A DNA stretch of 64,000 nt. It comes from Prorocentrum cordatum. Taxonomy: Eukaryota; Sar; Dinophyceae; Prorocentrales; Prorocentraceae. The stretch lies in contig CAUYUJ010020182.1 of assembly GCA_963575745.1 (NCBI GenBank), forward strand, positions 673,604-737,603, in the 5' to 3' direction. Shown here in pieces: positions 1-11,369 of the stretch. The notes below the pieces were generated by a model. It saw only the letters and a list, made by a program, of their open reading frames with translations. It was not told the DNA's origin and searched no databases. The first letter of the stretch is position 1; each line of letters opens with the position of its first letter. A program made the translations under genes and the position numbers.

Positions 1-1380
1 GCGGTCGACCGCCCTGAGTTGGATATGGTAGGGGCCCTCGTGCAAGGTCGCGTGCATGATGCCTTCGGATTGGAGTCTCATACCGGCGCAGGATGTCTCA
101 AACGCGTGCGTTATGCCTCTAAGAAATGTCTTGCGGCGCTGGGATACATCGCTCGCGCCCTGCCTTTGGCGGGCGCGCTGAGGCTCCGAGCCGAGGGTGC
201 TGAGCTTGTCGGGTCTCATAACAAGTTTTGGGCAAGAAGGCCGCGCGGGCCTCTGCCCTCCCCCCCCCCTCTGCGAGTTTCCAGGGCCCCTTCCCCCCTT
301 CGTCTCCTATCCCCCCAAGTTCTCGGCCCAGCGAACGTGGCGTTGGGAATGTGGAAGAGGGGCAGCGGATCCTGCTGGACGTGCCCAGTCTGGCGCCGCC
401 ACAACCTATGGTCTGCATCCATCTAGCGGCCAGCGCCGAGAGCGCGACGTGCAAACTGTTTCGAACTGCTCAGAGATCGCTCAGAATTGCCTCGCTATGT
501 TGTCTACCGACGTCGCCCATCATTCGAGCGAGGGTGATCTGTCGGACCGTGCTACTGTTCAGATTTTTATCACTAAATTGTGGATTAGCGAGGCCACGGG
601 TGTCATTTGCGGGCCTCCTTGCGAAACCTGGTTTGCCGAGCGAGCCCAGCTGCCCCCGCGCGGAGGTAGGGGGCCCAGAGTCCTCCGTGGGATCCGCGAT
701 GGGATGGGGCCTGCCTGCTAGGTATTCCAAGGCGTGGGCTCTAACATCTTGTTGAGTAGCAGGCTCTGTCAGACCTCCACTGAGGCGGCTTTCGTTTGTG
801 CCATCTCATGGCGCCTCGTTTATGATGGAACGCCCTGGGGGCCCTGGGCCCCCCCGGCCGGCCCGCGTCTCACGGGGGTTGCACGAGTTCCAGGCTCTCG
901 GGGAGATGCAGTGCCATGGCTTATGTGAGCATGCAAGGGCCTTGCGCCTGCATGCGCGTCGACTTGCGGTGTCCAGTCCGAGAAGCCCGCGCGTCTTTTC
1001 TCCGTTGCTTGCGCGCCCCTCTCTGACCTCCTTGGCCCCCTCCCAAGCTCGAGCCGATGCTCGCATAGCTCACGGGGCCCTGTTCTGCTCGTCGTTCACG
1101 CTCCGAACGTGCGTCGCACTGCCGCGGCCAAGCAAGATCCCGCCGACACGTGCCGCCTACTTGATCAGGCCCTAGTCGCCGCTCAAGCATGAGTCCCAGG
1201 ATTCGTTACCGAGGACCTTGCGCTGCGCGAGGATCTCGCCGCCTTCTGCGTGCCGCTCGGCCCCATACTGCGAGGGACGGGCATGGGGGATGTTCGCCCC
1301 CGCCTGCGCTCGATGACTCGTCGTTTTCGTACATCATTAATTCGCGTAGCGTGCTGTCGTGGTGCCTGCGCATGTTGAAT
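1..1380. other. No recognised gene
   Basis: GC-rich sequence with short overlapping open frames on both strands. None shows a recognisable domain or an obvious exon structure. The only low-complexity stretches are short C runs near 260-300 and G/C runs near 836-860. Confidence 0.5.
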
Positions 1381-1382
1381 CA

Positions 1383-1660
1383 GCGCGCACTTGTGGCTCG
1401 ATCGATGTGGATCAGGAGAATGGTGATGATGCTGGTGATGATGACGAACGCGGTGGCGCTGATGATATTGTTGTTGACGCTGACGGCGGTGATGTGGGTA
1501 ATACTGTTGTTGAATATGATGATGGCGACGATGGTGGTGATGATAATCAGGACGATGACGATGACGATGATGCTGACGACCATGACAATCAACTAATAAT
1601 GGTGGTGGTGAGGATGATGGTGGTGATGATGACGATGATGATTCTGTTGGTGCTGACGAC
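1383..1660. repeat. Degenerate (GAT)n trinucleotide tract
   Basis: The plus strand is dominated by GAT/GAC/GGT triplets for about 280 bp. Depending on frame it reads as Asp-rich or Met/Ile/Val-rich peptide on plus and His-rich peptide on minus. It is simple repeat and not evidence for a protein. Confidence 0.8.
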
Positions 1661-1873
1661 GGCAATGATACCATCGCACGCAATTGCGCTCAAGTTCGTC
1701 GGCATCACGCCGCGGGGGCCCGTGCCGCTGCATCCTTGATATCAATATGTTGTTGGTGTATTGCGTTGGCGGGCCCATCCGGGCAAAACCGCAGTTTATG
1801 GCAAATCTTGAAAGCGAGGGCTAAGAGAAAAATCGAGCGCTCCCTGGGGATCTCCTCCGCGTGCTCGTTCTCC

Positions 1874-2197
1874 TCACTCAGACCGACGCGGACAAGCACC
1901 GACGCTTGCAGAAAGGAGCGAGGGAGGGCCATGGACGTGAAGCAGGCGGGAACAGGTGAGGTAGTGAGCGATCGAATCGCCTGCGTCGGGACACTGAAAA
2001 ACGCATCCACGCTGCCCAATAATGTGCATTCTGCTTGTCGTGATCCAGCCACCCGCAAGGGTTCTGAGGGCGCAGCAGCATATCGAAGGACGCGTCTGAA
2101 CCAGCGCTGCGCGGAGAGCCCGCCAGCGGGGGCCAAGAGGAGGAACGACGAGGTCGGGGAACCAAGCGCGCAATCGCTTCGACAGCGTGAGGTGCAA
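1874..2197 (-). pseudogene. LINE C-terminal Cys/His segment
   Basis: The 107-codon frame contains a CALRTLAGGW..RMH block followed by C-x3-C and H-x4-C spaced residues (CVFQC..DS..HYLTC, about 2010-1940). This resembles the C-terminal zinc-finger block after the RT in many LINEs. It supports a single decayed element running from 3.6 kb down to about 1.8 kb. Confidence 0.55.
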
Positions 2198-2574
2198 TCT
2201 GTCTGGGAAAAGAGACTGGGTGAGGGAACGAATCTACACCCCGTGGATACGGGAACGTTCCTGAAGCCCTCAGCCGAGCACAGCCGCTTGTGAAGCGGCC
2301 TCGGTTGCCGCACGTTGAGGTTTGGATGGGGACCTGAAGGAGCGTCCTGTGCGAAACCCCATCATGGAATAATTGCACAATCGCAATCTAGGATTGCCAG
2401 CACGGCGGGGGCAATAATTTTTGAAACACCCCCACCAGCGGAGCGTGCTCGAGGGCAGCGGCTTCAAGCTCCCCGAGCCACGCTTGTCATCCTGCTATCG
2501 TCTGCGTGGCTGCTCGCCAACTGACCCCCGCCAAATACACTGGGATCGAGAGAGGCGAGGCAAACGGCGATCAG

Positions 2575-2930
2575 ATTTTCATGCTCCAGAGGTCGGGGCC
2601 CGAAAAGCTGCTGGGAGGGAAATTGAGGACCTTGTGGAGACAACGAAGCCCCTTGGTAAGGAGCGCTGGTGGCGGCGGAAAAGATTGCACCACGTAGCAA
2701 AGTGTTCGGAGGATCGCGAATCCATAGAAGCGGAGGGAGGAGTCGAGAGGCGAGTCCGAGAGAGACATGTCAATATCCTCTACCACCACTTCTGGCTACA
2801 TGCTGCCCACTGCTGCTCGGGTGTCGCTCCAGACCCCATCAACATGCCTAAGTATTCAGCGTGGCCAGCAATGGTAAACGAGGTCCACGCTGGTGTGGTA
2901 CCAGCCAGCCCCTCGCGAATTGTCTCCATG
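2575..2930 (-). pseudogene. LINE post-RT (thumb) segments
   Basis: In frames different from the RT core, the minus strand shows an AEYLGMLMG segment (about 2872-2845) followed by a segment ending LHKVLNFPP (about 2630-2600). Both types of sequence commonly follow the RT core in LINEs of dinoflagellates. At least one frame change lies between the two pieces. Confidence 0.55.
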
Positions 2931-3609
2931 ACCACTGGCGTGCACTGAGCCCACAGAAGACAATTGCGTACTTCGACTCCTGAACGTGGACGGAGGACAG
3001 GGCAGCCGCCTTCTGAAACGTGGGGTAGAGCGCGGCCACGTACGGTAGCTTCGCGAGCACGGCACCTAAATCGCCGGCACATCCACCGAGCGACCCCTCC
3101 CAAGGGGAAGGCGGGAGCGCCTGTTTTAGCGAACGAATGATGGGGTCCATGCCGAAAGCCCGGAGCGTCCCGCTCAATGGACACCCTTGCATACCCCCCG
3201 AATTTATAAGGAGAGGCGGGACGAGTTCGTCCCCGACTCGCGTCGAAGTCAAAGCACCCCTGAGGAGGCCAGCGATCGCGTTGATAGAACCTGGTGAAAG
3301 GCCCGCGCGGGACAAAACAGCAAATAACCATGCGCGGTCCATGTTGGGAAACGCCGCTTCGATGTCAAATGCGACGAACATTGGCATGCGCCTGTCAGCA
3401 AGAGGATGAAGACCTGCGATGCGGGCTCGAGCGTCTAAGCGAGCAATGTTGGCGCAACAAAAGTTTCGCCCTGGAACGAACCCATGTAGAGAAGCGTGGA
3501 CGCGCTCGTGGGCTGAGCGTGCCAGGGATCGGTTCATGGCAGTTGCCAGGGCTGTGGCATCGCAGTTTTCAAAGAGAGAGGCTGGACCGGCGAAGCATCG
3601 CGCACGCAA
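2848..3609 (-). pseudogene. LINE reverse transcriptase core (5'-truncated, frameshifted)
   Basis: A 253-codon open frame carries RT motif A (FDIEAAFPN, near 3350-3378), motif B (GMQGCPLSG, near 3170-3197) and a degenerate motif C (CAGDLG, near 3065-3082, where active enzymes have a YADD-like box). An upstream segment (LHGFVPGRNF) matches the fingers region before motif A. The active-site Asp pair is not preserved, so polymerase activity is unlikely. The frame is lost after about 2960 and the conserved sequence continues in another frame. Confidence 0.75.
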
Positions 3610-3719
3610 TCCTGCGCGTGGCCCAGTTTCTTACCCTTCGGTGGGAACACACAGATTGAGTGATTGAGCGAGGGAGGAGCAGGGAGGCCACTGAAGAGGC
3701 GGAGGAGGTTGGGGTAGAG

Positions 3720-3930
3720 ATGGTGATGATGAACATGTGATTATGATCATGAGATCATGTAGCGATGATGGTGGTGACGATGATGATGATGAGGATGATG
3801 ATGCTGAAGCTTGTGATGGTGATGGTGATGGTGATGACGACGCCGACGACGATGAAAAGGAGGAGGAGCAGACGAAAGTCCCTCCTCTTCCTCCTCGTCG
3901 TCGTCCTCCTCCTCCTCCATTCTTTTTCCT
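3720..3930. repeat. (GAT)n tract followed by (CTC)n tract
   Basis: Plus strand GAT/GAC triplets run from about 3720 to 3860 and are followed by GGA and CTC/CGT triplets to about 3930. This is simple sequence with no coding evidence. Confidence 0.8.
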
Positions 3931-4009
3931 TGTAGACAAATCCTCCCCGTCTCACACCGGGGCTGGTCGAAAGGGCGGGCCGGGCGTTTCCCCGGAGACC
4001 CCCTTACAA

Positions 4010-4750
4010 TTTATGATCCTGGAGCTTAGGAATCTGCAAGAGTTTCACGGATTGAGTGCGGGTCGTTTTCAAAACGTGGCCAACGCATTGAGGGCGTGTG
4101 GTTTTCAAAATGGGGCTCTCGCCGTAGCGCCGTGCGCATTCGCTTTTAACATTTGGCATAATTCCACGGATTGAGGGCGGAGTTTTCAAAATGTGACTCT
4201 CGCCTGGGCACCGCGCACATTTGCTTTAAACGAACGCAGGAGTTTCACGGATTGAAGGCGGGTGGTTTTCAACATGTGGCTCTCGCCATGGCGCCGCGCA
4301 CATCCGCTTACAACGATGCAGGAGCTTCGCGGGTTGAGGGCGGCTCCGTTTGAGAATGTGGCTCTCGCCTTAGCGCCGCGCGCATTCGCTTTAAACATGT
4401 GCAAGAGTTTTTCATATCCCCATGGTCAACGTAACAGAAGTGGTGTTTCGGAACGATTCAGGATTGCCAGGGCGCAAAAGTTACGTTGGTTCTCGGTGTT
4501 GAAGTCCCAGAGACGGAGTTCTGGCATGATTCAGGATCGTCAAGACGCAGCAGTCAAGTCGACTCGTGGCGTTGAAGTTCCGCGAACGGTGTTTTGGCGC
4601 GTTTTCAGGATCTTCAAAAGGTTGTCTCCCGACGGGGAATTTCCTTCCTTGAAAATGAGCCCCTGCAGGGGGCTATGAAGAGGGAGCTTGGAGGGAGAGT
4701 GAAATCAAACATCGCTGGTGAGTCTTGGGTTTGCACTGGGCCTCCTCCTC
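4010..4750 (+). repeat. Satellite family A, copy 1 (tandem units plus 350-bp flank)
   Basis: From 4010 to 4410 a unit of roughly 65-80 bp recurs. It combines a 'cacggattgagggcggg' block, 'ttttcaaaatgtggctctcgcc' and 'gcgccgcgcacattcgctt'. A non-repetitive flank follows to about 4740 and ends at 'gagtcttgggtttgcactggg' beside a CTC microsatellite. The same array and flank occur in inverted orientation at 46,540-47,390, so the two halves form one dispersed repeat. Confidence 0.8.
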
Positions 4751-6450
4751 CTCCTGCTCCTTCTCTTCCCCCTCCTCCTTCTCATCATCATCATCATCAT
4801 CATCGTCATCATCATCACTCTTGCGTGCAGCCGAGGGGTGGGGGTCGCCAACCTTCCACATGGCCACCGATGCTGACCAGGCCGACCCTGGGCCCGGGGT
4901 AAGTGGGATTCGCCTCTCCTCCTTCTCCTCCTCCTCCTCCTCCTCCTCGCCTCCTCCTCCTCCTCCTCCTTCTCCTCCTCTTCCTCCTCCTCCTCCTCCC
5001 CAGCGCGAGGAGCCAGGAGGCAACGAGCGGCTCACCAGCAGCGCGAGGCGAGCAGCGCGAGGCCGCTCCATGCGGCCCCCGCCAGCGCCCGCGAACGTGC
5101 GCGTGCGTGGCTCCTCCAGGGTGGGGGGAGGAGGAGGGAGGGCGGACGAGGGGCGCAGGAAGAGGTCGGGGGGGAAGGATGGGGGTCAAGTAGGAACAGG
5201 GAAAAGCGACGCCACCACCACCATCAGCCACCAAGCACCACAAGCTGGAGGAGCCGGGGGGAACCCCTGTGGTGTGGTCTCCCCCTCTCGTTCGAGACAT
5301 CCCCGATCCCCAGCTCCGGGAGGCATCGCGAACGTCCTCGCTGGAGGTGGACCCTCTGGTGGTGGGGGTGGTGTCGCCTCTCCCCCCCCGATCAGGGGGG
5401 GGGTCAGTCGAGACAGCGGACAACGACGGCCCTCTCTGGCGCCTTTTTGTACACATTTTGGGCCTCGTGGAGGCTCATTGCCGCCCCGCCTGGACCCGCG
5501 TCGAGAAACGGGCCAGGATGGATCCAGGGAGGGGTCTGGGGACTCATCCTGAGCGGATTTGGGCCGGAGGGGGCACAGCGCAAAGATCACGCTGCCAGCT
5601 TTTCGCCATCTTTCTGCCTCTGGGGGGCCTCGACAGGCCCCATGGGGCCGTCAGACGACGGCTCGGGACGGAGAGGCGGCCCCGGGGGAGTGGCCCAGAC
5701 CTCTAGGGGTCCGCGCCGCGAGAGAAGCCCGGCGTCGGAGCTCGGGGTGGGTGGGCGCCGACTGCACGCCCGGTACCGATCCTGGTCGGGCCCTTCCTGG
5801 GCCCAGGGCTGGAGGGAGGTGGAGGGAGGAGGAGGAGGAGGAGGAGGAGGAGGGGCGGAGGGAGAGGCAGGAGGGAGGGCGGGAAGAAAGGGAGGAGCAG
5901 CAGGAGGAGGACCAGTGCAAACCCAAGACCCGTCAACGGGGGGGAAGGAAAGGGAGAAGGAGGGGGGGGAGGGAGGGAGGACGACGGGCGCAAGAAGGGG
6001 CAGGAGGGAGGGAGCGAAGGGAGGGAGGAGGAGGAGGAGTAGGAGGAGGAAGACTCGCCTCCATCCTCCTCGAACTCTTTTCCTTCTCCTCTTCCTCCTC
6101 CTCCCCCTCGCTTCTCCCTCGTCTTCCTCGTCCTCAACCTCCTCCCCCTCCTCCTCCTCCTCCTCCTTCTCCTCCTCCTCCTCCTCCTCAATTACCCAAT
6201 TTGAGCACTACTCGCCTCCCTCCCCCGAGGGTTGCCAGGGAGGATTTCAAACATTTGTCTTCCGATGGCATCAGTTTAGGATCGACGCGATGCTCCCGTC
6301 GTCCAGACTGGCACTCCCGCTTCAACGCGGGCCACTGATCCTGGATCCGAATCTTTCCTCATCGTTGTCACCCCTCCGCCCTGCCTTGGTCCTCTTGCTC
6401 CTCTCGCTTTTTCTACTCCGGCCTCCTGCTGCTGCTGCTGCTGCTGCTGT

Positions 6451-6488
<38 letters not shown>

Positions 6489-6560
6489 ATCCTCGTCCTC
6501 GTCCTCGTCCTTCCTCCTCCTCCTCCTCCTCCTCCTCCTCCTATTGTTCCTCCTGCTTAT
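4740..6560. repeat. CTC/GAG microsatellites interleaved with GC-rich unique sequence
   Basis: Pyrimidine CTC tracts lie at about 4740-4800, 4916-5000, 6060-6190 and 6510-6545. GGA/GAG tracts lie at about 5815-5920 and 6020-6050. A CGTCCT run occurs near 6450-6510 and a CTG run near 6426-6450. Long open frames here are repeat peptides (Ser, Pro, Arg, Gly) and I do not call genes from them. Confidence 0.75.
6250..6440 (+). repeat. Dispersed repeat B, copy 1
   Basis: This stretch (GATGCTCCCGTC.., a block of the type 'tggcactcccgc', then 'gatcctggatccgaat' and a C-rich end) has a diverged second copy at about 8190-8415. Both copies run into CTC-rich tracts on the 3' side. Confidence 0.5.
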
Positions 6561-6839
6561 CCGCCACATCCTCCTCCAATGTATGCAGTACCCCATTTCC
6601 GATTGTGCATAGCACGATGGGTCCTTTTTTGAATTCCAGGCCCGCTAGCGGACGAAGGAAAGTCAGAGCAATGGGAAGGGATGGGCAGGAGGGGGAGGGT
6701 ATCAGATAATGCGGGAGCGCACCCAGCTGGCCCTACATACAACTAGACATCATGAATACTCCTCTCCTCTCTCCCCTGACTCTGTCTGGGAGGTGTCCCG
6801 CCCTCTCCGCGTACTTGTTTTACACACCTGATTTCAAAG

Positions 6840-7275
6840 AGTGTTTTTTTCAACCGTCCTGTGGATGTGAGTCCCCTTATTGAAGAGACAATCCCAGCGT
6901 CTCCTTCCTTCCTTCCTTCCTTCCTTCCTTCCTCCTCCCCCTTCCCCCTCCTCCCATCCTTGCCTCTGCCCTCTGCATGTCATACAGTTCGGCGCACGCC
7001 TCACACGTTTCGTGGCCCCATAGGGAGCTCCACCGAAGGCCCCAATGGCAAAATTCGCATGCGGTTCCCCGCTCACTTCGGCACAACCCTCACACTTTCG
7101 CAGCTCATACGGAGCTCCACCGAAGGCCCCGATGGCAAAATTCGCATGCGGTTCCCCGCTCACTTCGGCACAACCCTCACACGTTCGCAGCTCATACGGA
7201 GCTCCACCGAAGGCCCCGATGGCAAAGTTCGCATGCGGTTCCCCGCTCATGTCGGCACACCCATCACACGTTTCG
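6840..7275 (+). repeat. Composite repeat C, copy 1 (lead, pyrimidine tract, 87-bp tandem units)
   Basis: A lead containing 'aaccgtcctgtgg' is followed by (TTCC)n at about 6900-6945 and then three tandem units of 87 bp. The units are anchored by 'gagctccaccgaaggcccc' at 7025, 7112 and 7199. On the minus strand the units stay open and encode a repeated Gly/Ala/Cys-rich peptide. The same three-part order recurs at 25,205-26,140. Confidence 0.8.
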
Positions 7276-7289
7276 CGCATTGTGTTGCT

Positions 7290-7860
7290 CAAGTCTCGGG
7301 CGGAACCGCCCTTTCGAATCCGAACCCGATGATTTCGAAATCAAGTCGAGGTCGTTGTTTGAGGAAGGTCTTGGGCGGGAGCGCCATTTCGAAATCGAAC
7401 ACGCAAGTTTAGAATTCGTTCGTAACTGACTTTTTGGTGGAAGTCTCATGCGAAAACCACACTTTCGAAATCTCTGGTCAGAAATTGAACGCCAAACGGT
7501 GTGGCCATTTCGAAACGATGGTTTCGTTCGAGCCTTCATCAACAAACAGCTTCGAACGATTTCGCAACTTCCGGATCCGATTTCGAAATGGCACTCTCGC
7601 CCAAGACATCCCCCGAAACAAAATTCGGAACCTTCTGGGTTCGATTTCTAAGAGGCGCTCCCGCCCAAGACTTCCCGAATTCGACACCCTTTGGCTCGAT
7701 TTCGAAAGCGCGCTCCCGCCCATGACTTCCCCCCAAACAGAATTCGGAGCCTTCCGGGTTCGAATTCGAAATGGCGCTCCCGCCCAGGACCTCCTCGAAA
7801 ATAGAGGTCGGCACGTCTTCAGCTCGGCTTCGCAATGGCGCTCCTGCCTAAAACGTGTCT
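7290..7860. repeat. About 60-bp tandem units rich in TTCGAAA, with an inverted 5' part
   Basis: A block 'gcgctcccgccca' preceded by 'ttcgaaatg' recurs near 7592, 7653, 7711, 7771 and 7838 at roughly 60-67-bp spacing. The reverse complement of the same block appears near 7297 and 7365-7395, so the array contains both orientations. No gene is supported. Confidence 0.7.
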
Positions 7861-7892
7861 TGGTGGAAAAACGAAACGGGTCAAAACTTTCG

Positions 7893-8110
7893 TAGCGCCG
7901 ATGTAGGGAGATCCGCCGAAGGTCCCAGTGGCAAAATTCGCATGCGGTTCTCCGAACAAGTCGGCACACCCGTCACACGTTTCGTGGCCCCATAGGGAGC
8001 TCCACCGAAGGCCCCAGTGGCACGGTCCACATGCGGTTCCCCGCCGATTTGGGCACACCCCTCACACGCTTCGTGGCCCCATCGAGAGTTCCACCGAAAG
8101 CGGTGCCCAC
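7893..8110 (+). repeat. Composite repeat C, additional tandem units
   Basis: Units anchored by 'gagatccgccgaagg' (about 7909), 'gagctccaccgaaggcccc' (about 7997) and 'gagagttccaccgaaag' (about 8084) repeat the 6975-7275 motif with an 87-88-bp period. They were separated from it by the TTCGAAA array. Confidence 0.75.
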
Positions 8111-8189
8111 AACGCGGTACTCACAACTGCATATGGTTTGGTCCTTCGCCAGGATAATTTCTTATGGTAACTTATAATCAGAATGCTTG

Positions 8190-8415
8190 CGCTGTTTCAG
8201 AGCGGTGCTCCCGCTGCAGCGTGGATCTCATTTTCGGATCTGCGCTTTGCTCCCGTCGATCAGAATGGCACTCTCGCCCCCAACGAAGGCCACTTTTCAG
8301 GATCCGAGTCATTCCTCATTGTTGCCCCCCCCCTTCTTGCCCCCCTTCCGCCTTCCCATGGTCCTCCTGCTCCTCCCCCCTCCTTCCACTTCAGTTCCGG
8401 CTGCTGCTGTCCGTC
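8190..8415 (+). repeat. Dispersed repeat B, copy 2
   Basis: Diverged second copy of 6250-6440. It shares the 'gctcccg', 'tggcactctcgcc' and 'aggatccga' blocks and the following C-rich run, and it also leads into a CTC microsatellite (8480-8530). Confidence 0.5.
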
Positions 8416-8534
8416 CTCGCCCTCCTCCTCATCCTCCTTCCTCATCGTATTTTTACTCCTGCTGATCTTCTCGCTCATCCGCCACCTCCTCCTCCTCCTC
8501 CTCCTCCTCCTCCTCCTCCTCCTCCTCTTACCCT

Positions 8535-11160
8535 CTTACTCCTCCTGGGGACCTCCTGGGGCTTCCTCCTGGGCCTCCTGTGGCCTCCTGGACCCCACCT
8601 GGGGCTTCCTGAAGCCTCTTGGGGCTCCCAGGGGGTGATATCTAATATGTGGCCGTCGGGCCCTCCCAAAGGGGGGGGGGGGGGGGGCACAAGAGCAGGA
8701 AAAATCAACGAATCGACACCGGATGTGTATTAACTTGACACGTTCTGATAGGGGGCCTCCTGGGAGCCTCCTGGGAATCTCCTGCGGACCCCTGGGGCCT
8801 GTCCTGGGCGTCCTGCGGCCTCCTGAAGCTCTCTGGAGCCTCCTGGGCCTCCCAGGGTCCCAGGGGGATATGTAACATGTGGTCTTCTGGGTCCCCAGGC
8901 TGGACCACCGCTTGCGCAGCATCTGAGAGCTCAGAGATGCGAGATGTCTTGTGCGAAACGGGCCGGACCACCTTGCGCACGGCATCTCAGAGCTCAGAGT
9001 TGCGAGGATGTCTCAGGCGAGATGGGCCGGACCACCTCGCGCAGGGCATCTCGGAGCCCAGAGTTGCGAGGATGTCTCAGGCGTAACGGGCTGGACCACC
9101 TCGCGCGCGGCATTTCGGACCCCAGAGTTGCGACGATGTCTCGGGCGAAACGTGCTGCGAGGAACAGGCGAAACGGGCCAGACCACCTCGAGCGCGGCGT
9201 CTCAGAGCTCCGAGTTGCGGCGGCCTCCTGGGGCCTCCTGGGACCTCCTGGTGACCTCCTGGGGCTTCCTCATGGGCCTCCTGTGGCATCCTGGACCCCA
9301 CCTGGGGCTTCCTGAAGCTTCTTGGGGCTCCCAGGGGGGGATTCTAACATGTGGCCGTCGGGGCCACCCCAAATGGGGGGGGGGGGCACAAGAGCAGGAA
9401 AAATCAACGAATCGGCACCGGATGTGTATTAACTTTACATGTGCTGATAGGGGGCCTCCTGGGGCCTCCTGGGAGCCTCCTGGGAATCTCCTGCGGACTC
9501 CTGGGGCCTGTCCTGGGCGTCCTGCGGCCTCCTGAAGCTCTCTGGAGCCTCCTGGGCCTCCCAGGGTCCCAGGGGGATATGTAACATGTGGTCTTCTGGC
9601 CCCCCAGGCTGGACCACCTCTTGCCCAGCATCTGAAAGCTCAGAGTTGCGAGAATGTCTTGTGCGAAACAAGCCGGACCACATTGCGCACGGCATCTCAG
9701 AGCCCAGAGTTGCGAGGATGTCTCAGGCGTAACGGGCTGGACCACCTCGCGCACGGCATCTCGGACCCCAGACTTGCGACGATGTCTCGGGCGAAACGTG
9801 CTGCGAGGAACAGGCGAAACGGGCCAGACCACCTCGAGCGCGGCGTCTCAGAGCTCCGAGTTGCGGCGGCCTCCTGGGGCCTCCTGGTGACCTCCTGGGG
9901 CTTCCTCCTGGGCTTCCTGTGGCCTCCTGGACCCCACCTGAGGCTTCCTGAAGCCTCTTGTGGCTCCCAGGGGGGGATATCTAACATGTGGCCGTCGGGC
10001 CCCCCCAAAATGGGGTGGTGGGGGCACACGAGCAGGAAAAATCAACGAATCGACACCGGATGTGTATTAACTTGACACGTTCTGATAAGGGGCCTCTCAG
10101 AGCTCCGAGTTGCGGGGGCCTCCTGGTGCCTCCTGGGGCCTCCTGGGGACCTCCTGGGGCTTCCTCCTGGGCCTCCTGTGGCCTCCTGAACTCGACCCTG
10201 GGGTTTCCTGAAGCCTCTTGGGGCTCCCAGGGGGGAATATCTAACCTGTGGCCGTTTGGGCTCCTCAAAATGGAAGGGGGGCCACAAGAGCAGGGAAAAT
10301 CAACGAATCGACACTGGATGTGTATTAACTTGACACGTTCTGATAGGGGGCCCCCTGGGGCCTCCTGGGAGCCTCCTGGGAATCTCCTGGGGACCCCTGG
10401 GGCCTGTCCTGGGCGTCCTGCGGCCTCCTGAAGCTCTCTGGGGCTTCCTGGGGCTTCCAGGGAGGATATGTAACATGTGGTCTTCTGGGCCCCCAGGCTG
10501 GACCACCTCTTGCGCGGCATCTGGGAGCTCAGAGTTGCGAGAATGTCTTGTGCGAAACAGGCCAGACCACCTTGCGCACGGCATCTCAGAGCTCAGAATT
10601 GCGAGGATGTCTCAGGCGAGACGGGCCGGACCACCTCGCGCAGGGCATCTCGGAGCTCAGAATTGCGAGGATGTCTCAGGCGGGCTCCAAGGGTCCCAGG
10701 GAGGATATGTAACATTCTGGGAGCTCAGAGTTGCGAGAATGTCTTGTGCGAAACAAGCCGGACCACATTGCGCACGGCATCTCAGACCTCAGAGATGCGA
10801 GGATGTCTCAGGCGAGACGGGCCGGACCACCTCGCGCAGGGCATCTCCGAGGTCAGAGTTTCGAGGATGTCTCAGGCGAAACGGACCGGACCACCTCGCG
10901 CAAGGCATCTCAGAGATCAGAGTTTCGAGGATATCTCAGGCGAAACGGCCCGGACCACCTCTCGCACGGCACCTCGGGGCTCAGAATTTCGAGGATGTCT
11001 CAAGCGAAACGGCCCGGACCACCTCTCGCGCGGCGTCCCGGAACGCAACTTTTCGAGGATGTCTCAGGCGAAACGGCCAATCCCGGCCAACTCAGAAACG
11101 AGAGTTGTGAGGATGTCTCAAGCGAAACGGCCCGGACCATCAATTTTTTGTGAGGATGTC
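8535..11160. repeat. Two-component composite tandem array
   Basis: Component 1 is a CTCCTGGGGCCTCCTG-rich block ending in a run of G, 'gagcaggaaaaatcaacgaa' and 'tgtgtattaact'. It recurs with the sentinel 'aaaaatcaacgaatcg' near 8700, 9400, 10,040 and 10,300. Component 2 is a 67-70-bp unit (GCATCTCAGAGCTCAGAGTTGCGAGGATGTCT plus 'gaaacgggccggaccacct') in runs at about 8905-9215, 9620-9870 and 10,510-11,160. The two components alternate, giving a larger period of about 640-700 bp. Open frames on both strands are repeat peptides. Confidence 0.8.
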
Positions 11161-11369
11161 TCTGCTCCGACTTCCCTCGGCCGGAGTTAGCTTCTATCAC
11201 AACAGCACCCCGTTCAGCAAGCTGTTTGGGGAATAATTCAATGACCAAGCCTGAATCGTTTTCTTCCTACTCGGCTCCTCTTCTCCTCAGCCTCCTCCTC
11301 CATCCCACTTTCTCGCAATGTATGGCTTGAAGCTTGACATATCCAAACACTACATGGATGGAGGACAGA

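Larger units (their letters stand above)
1750..3620 (-). mobile_element. Decayed LINE-type (non-LTR) retrotransposon fragment
   Basis: Minus-strand conserved pieces appear in the order expected for a LINE ORF2: RT core (3609-2848), post-RT YLG segment (about 2920-2780), a thumb-like segment (about 2770-2575) and a C-terminal zinc-finger-like segment (about 2100-1920). The pieces fall in different frames and are separated by stops, so the copy is dead. No endonuclease region is visible upstream of 3620, so the copy is also 5' truncated. The family call rests on motifs and their order. Confidence 0.75.

Noticed and set aside
4815-6709. Candidate 200-400-codon genes in the 4.8-6.7 kb interval
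   Set aside because: Open frames are driven by CTC/GGA tracts and low-complexity GC sequence, with no domain or balanced core.
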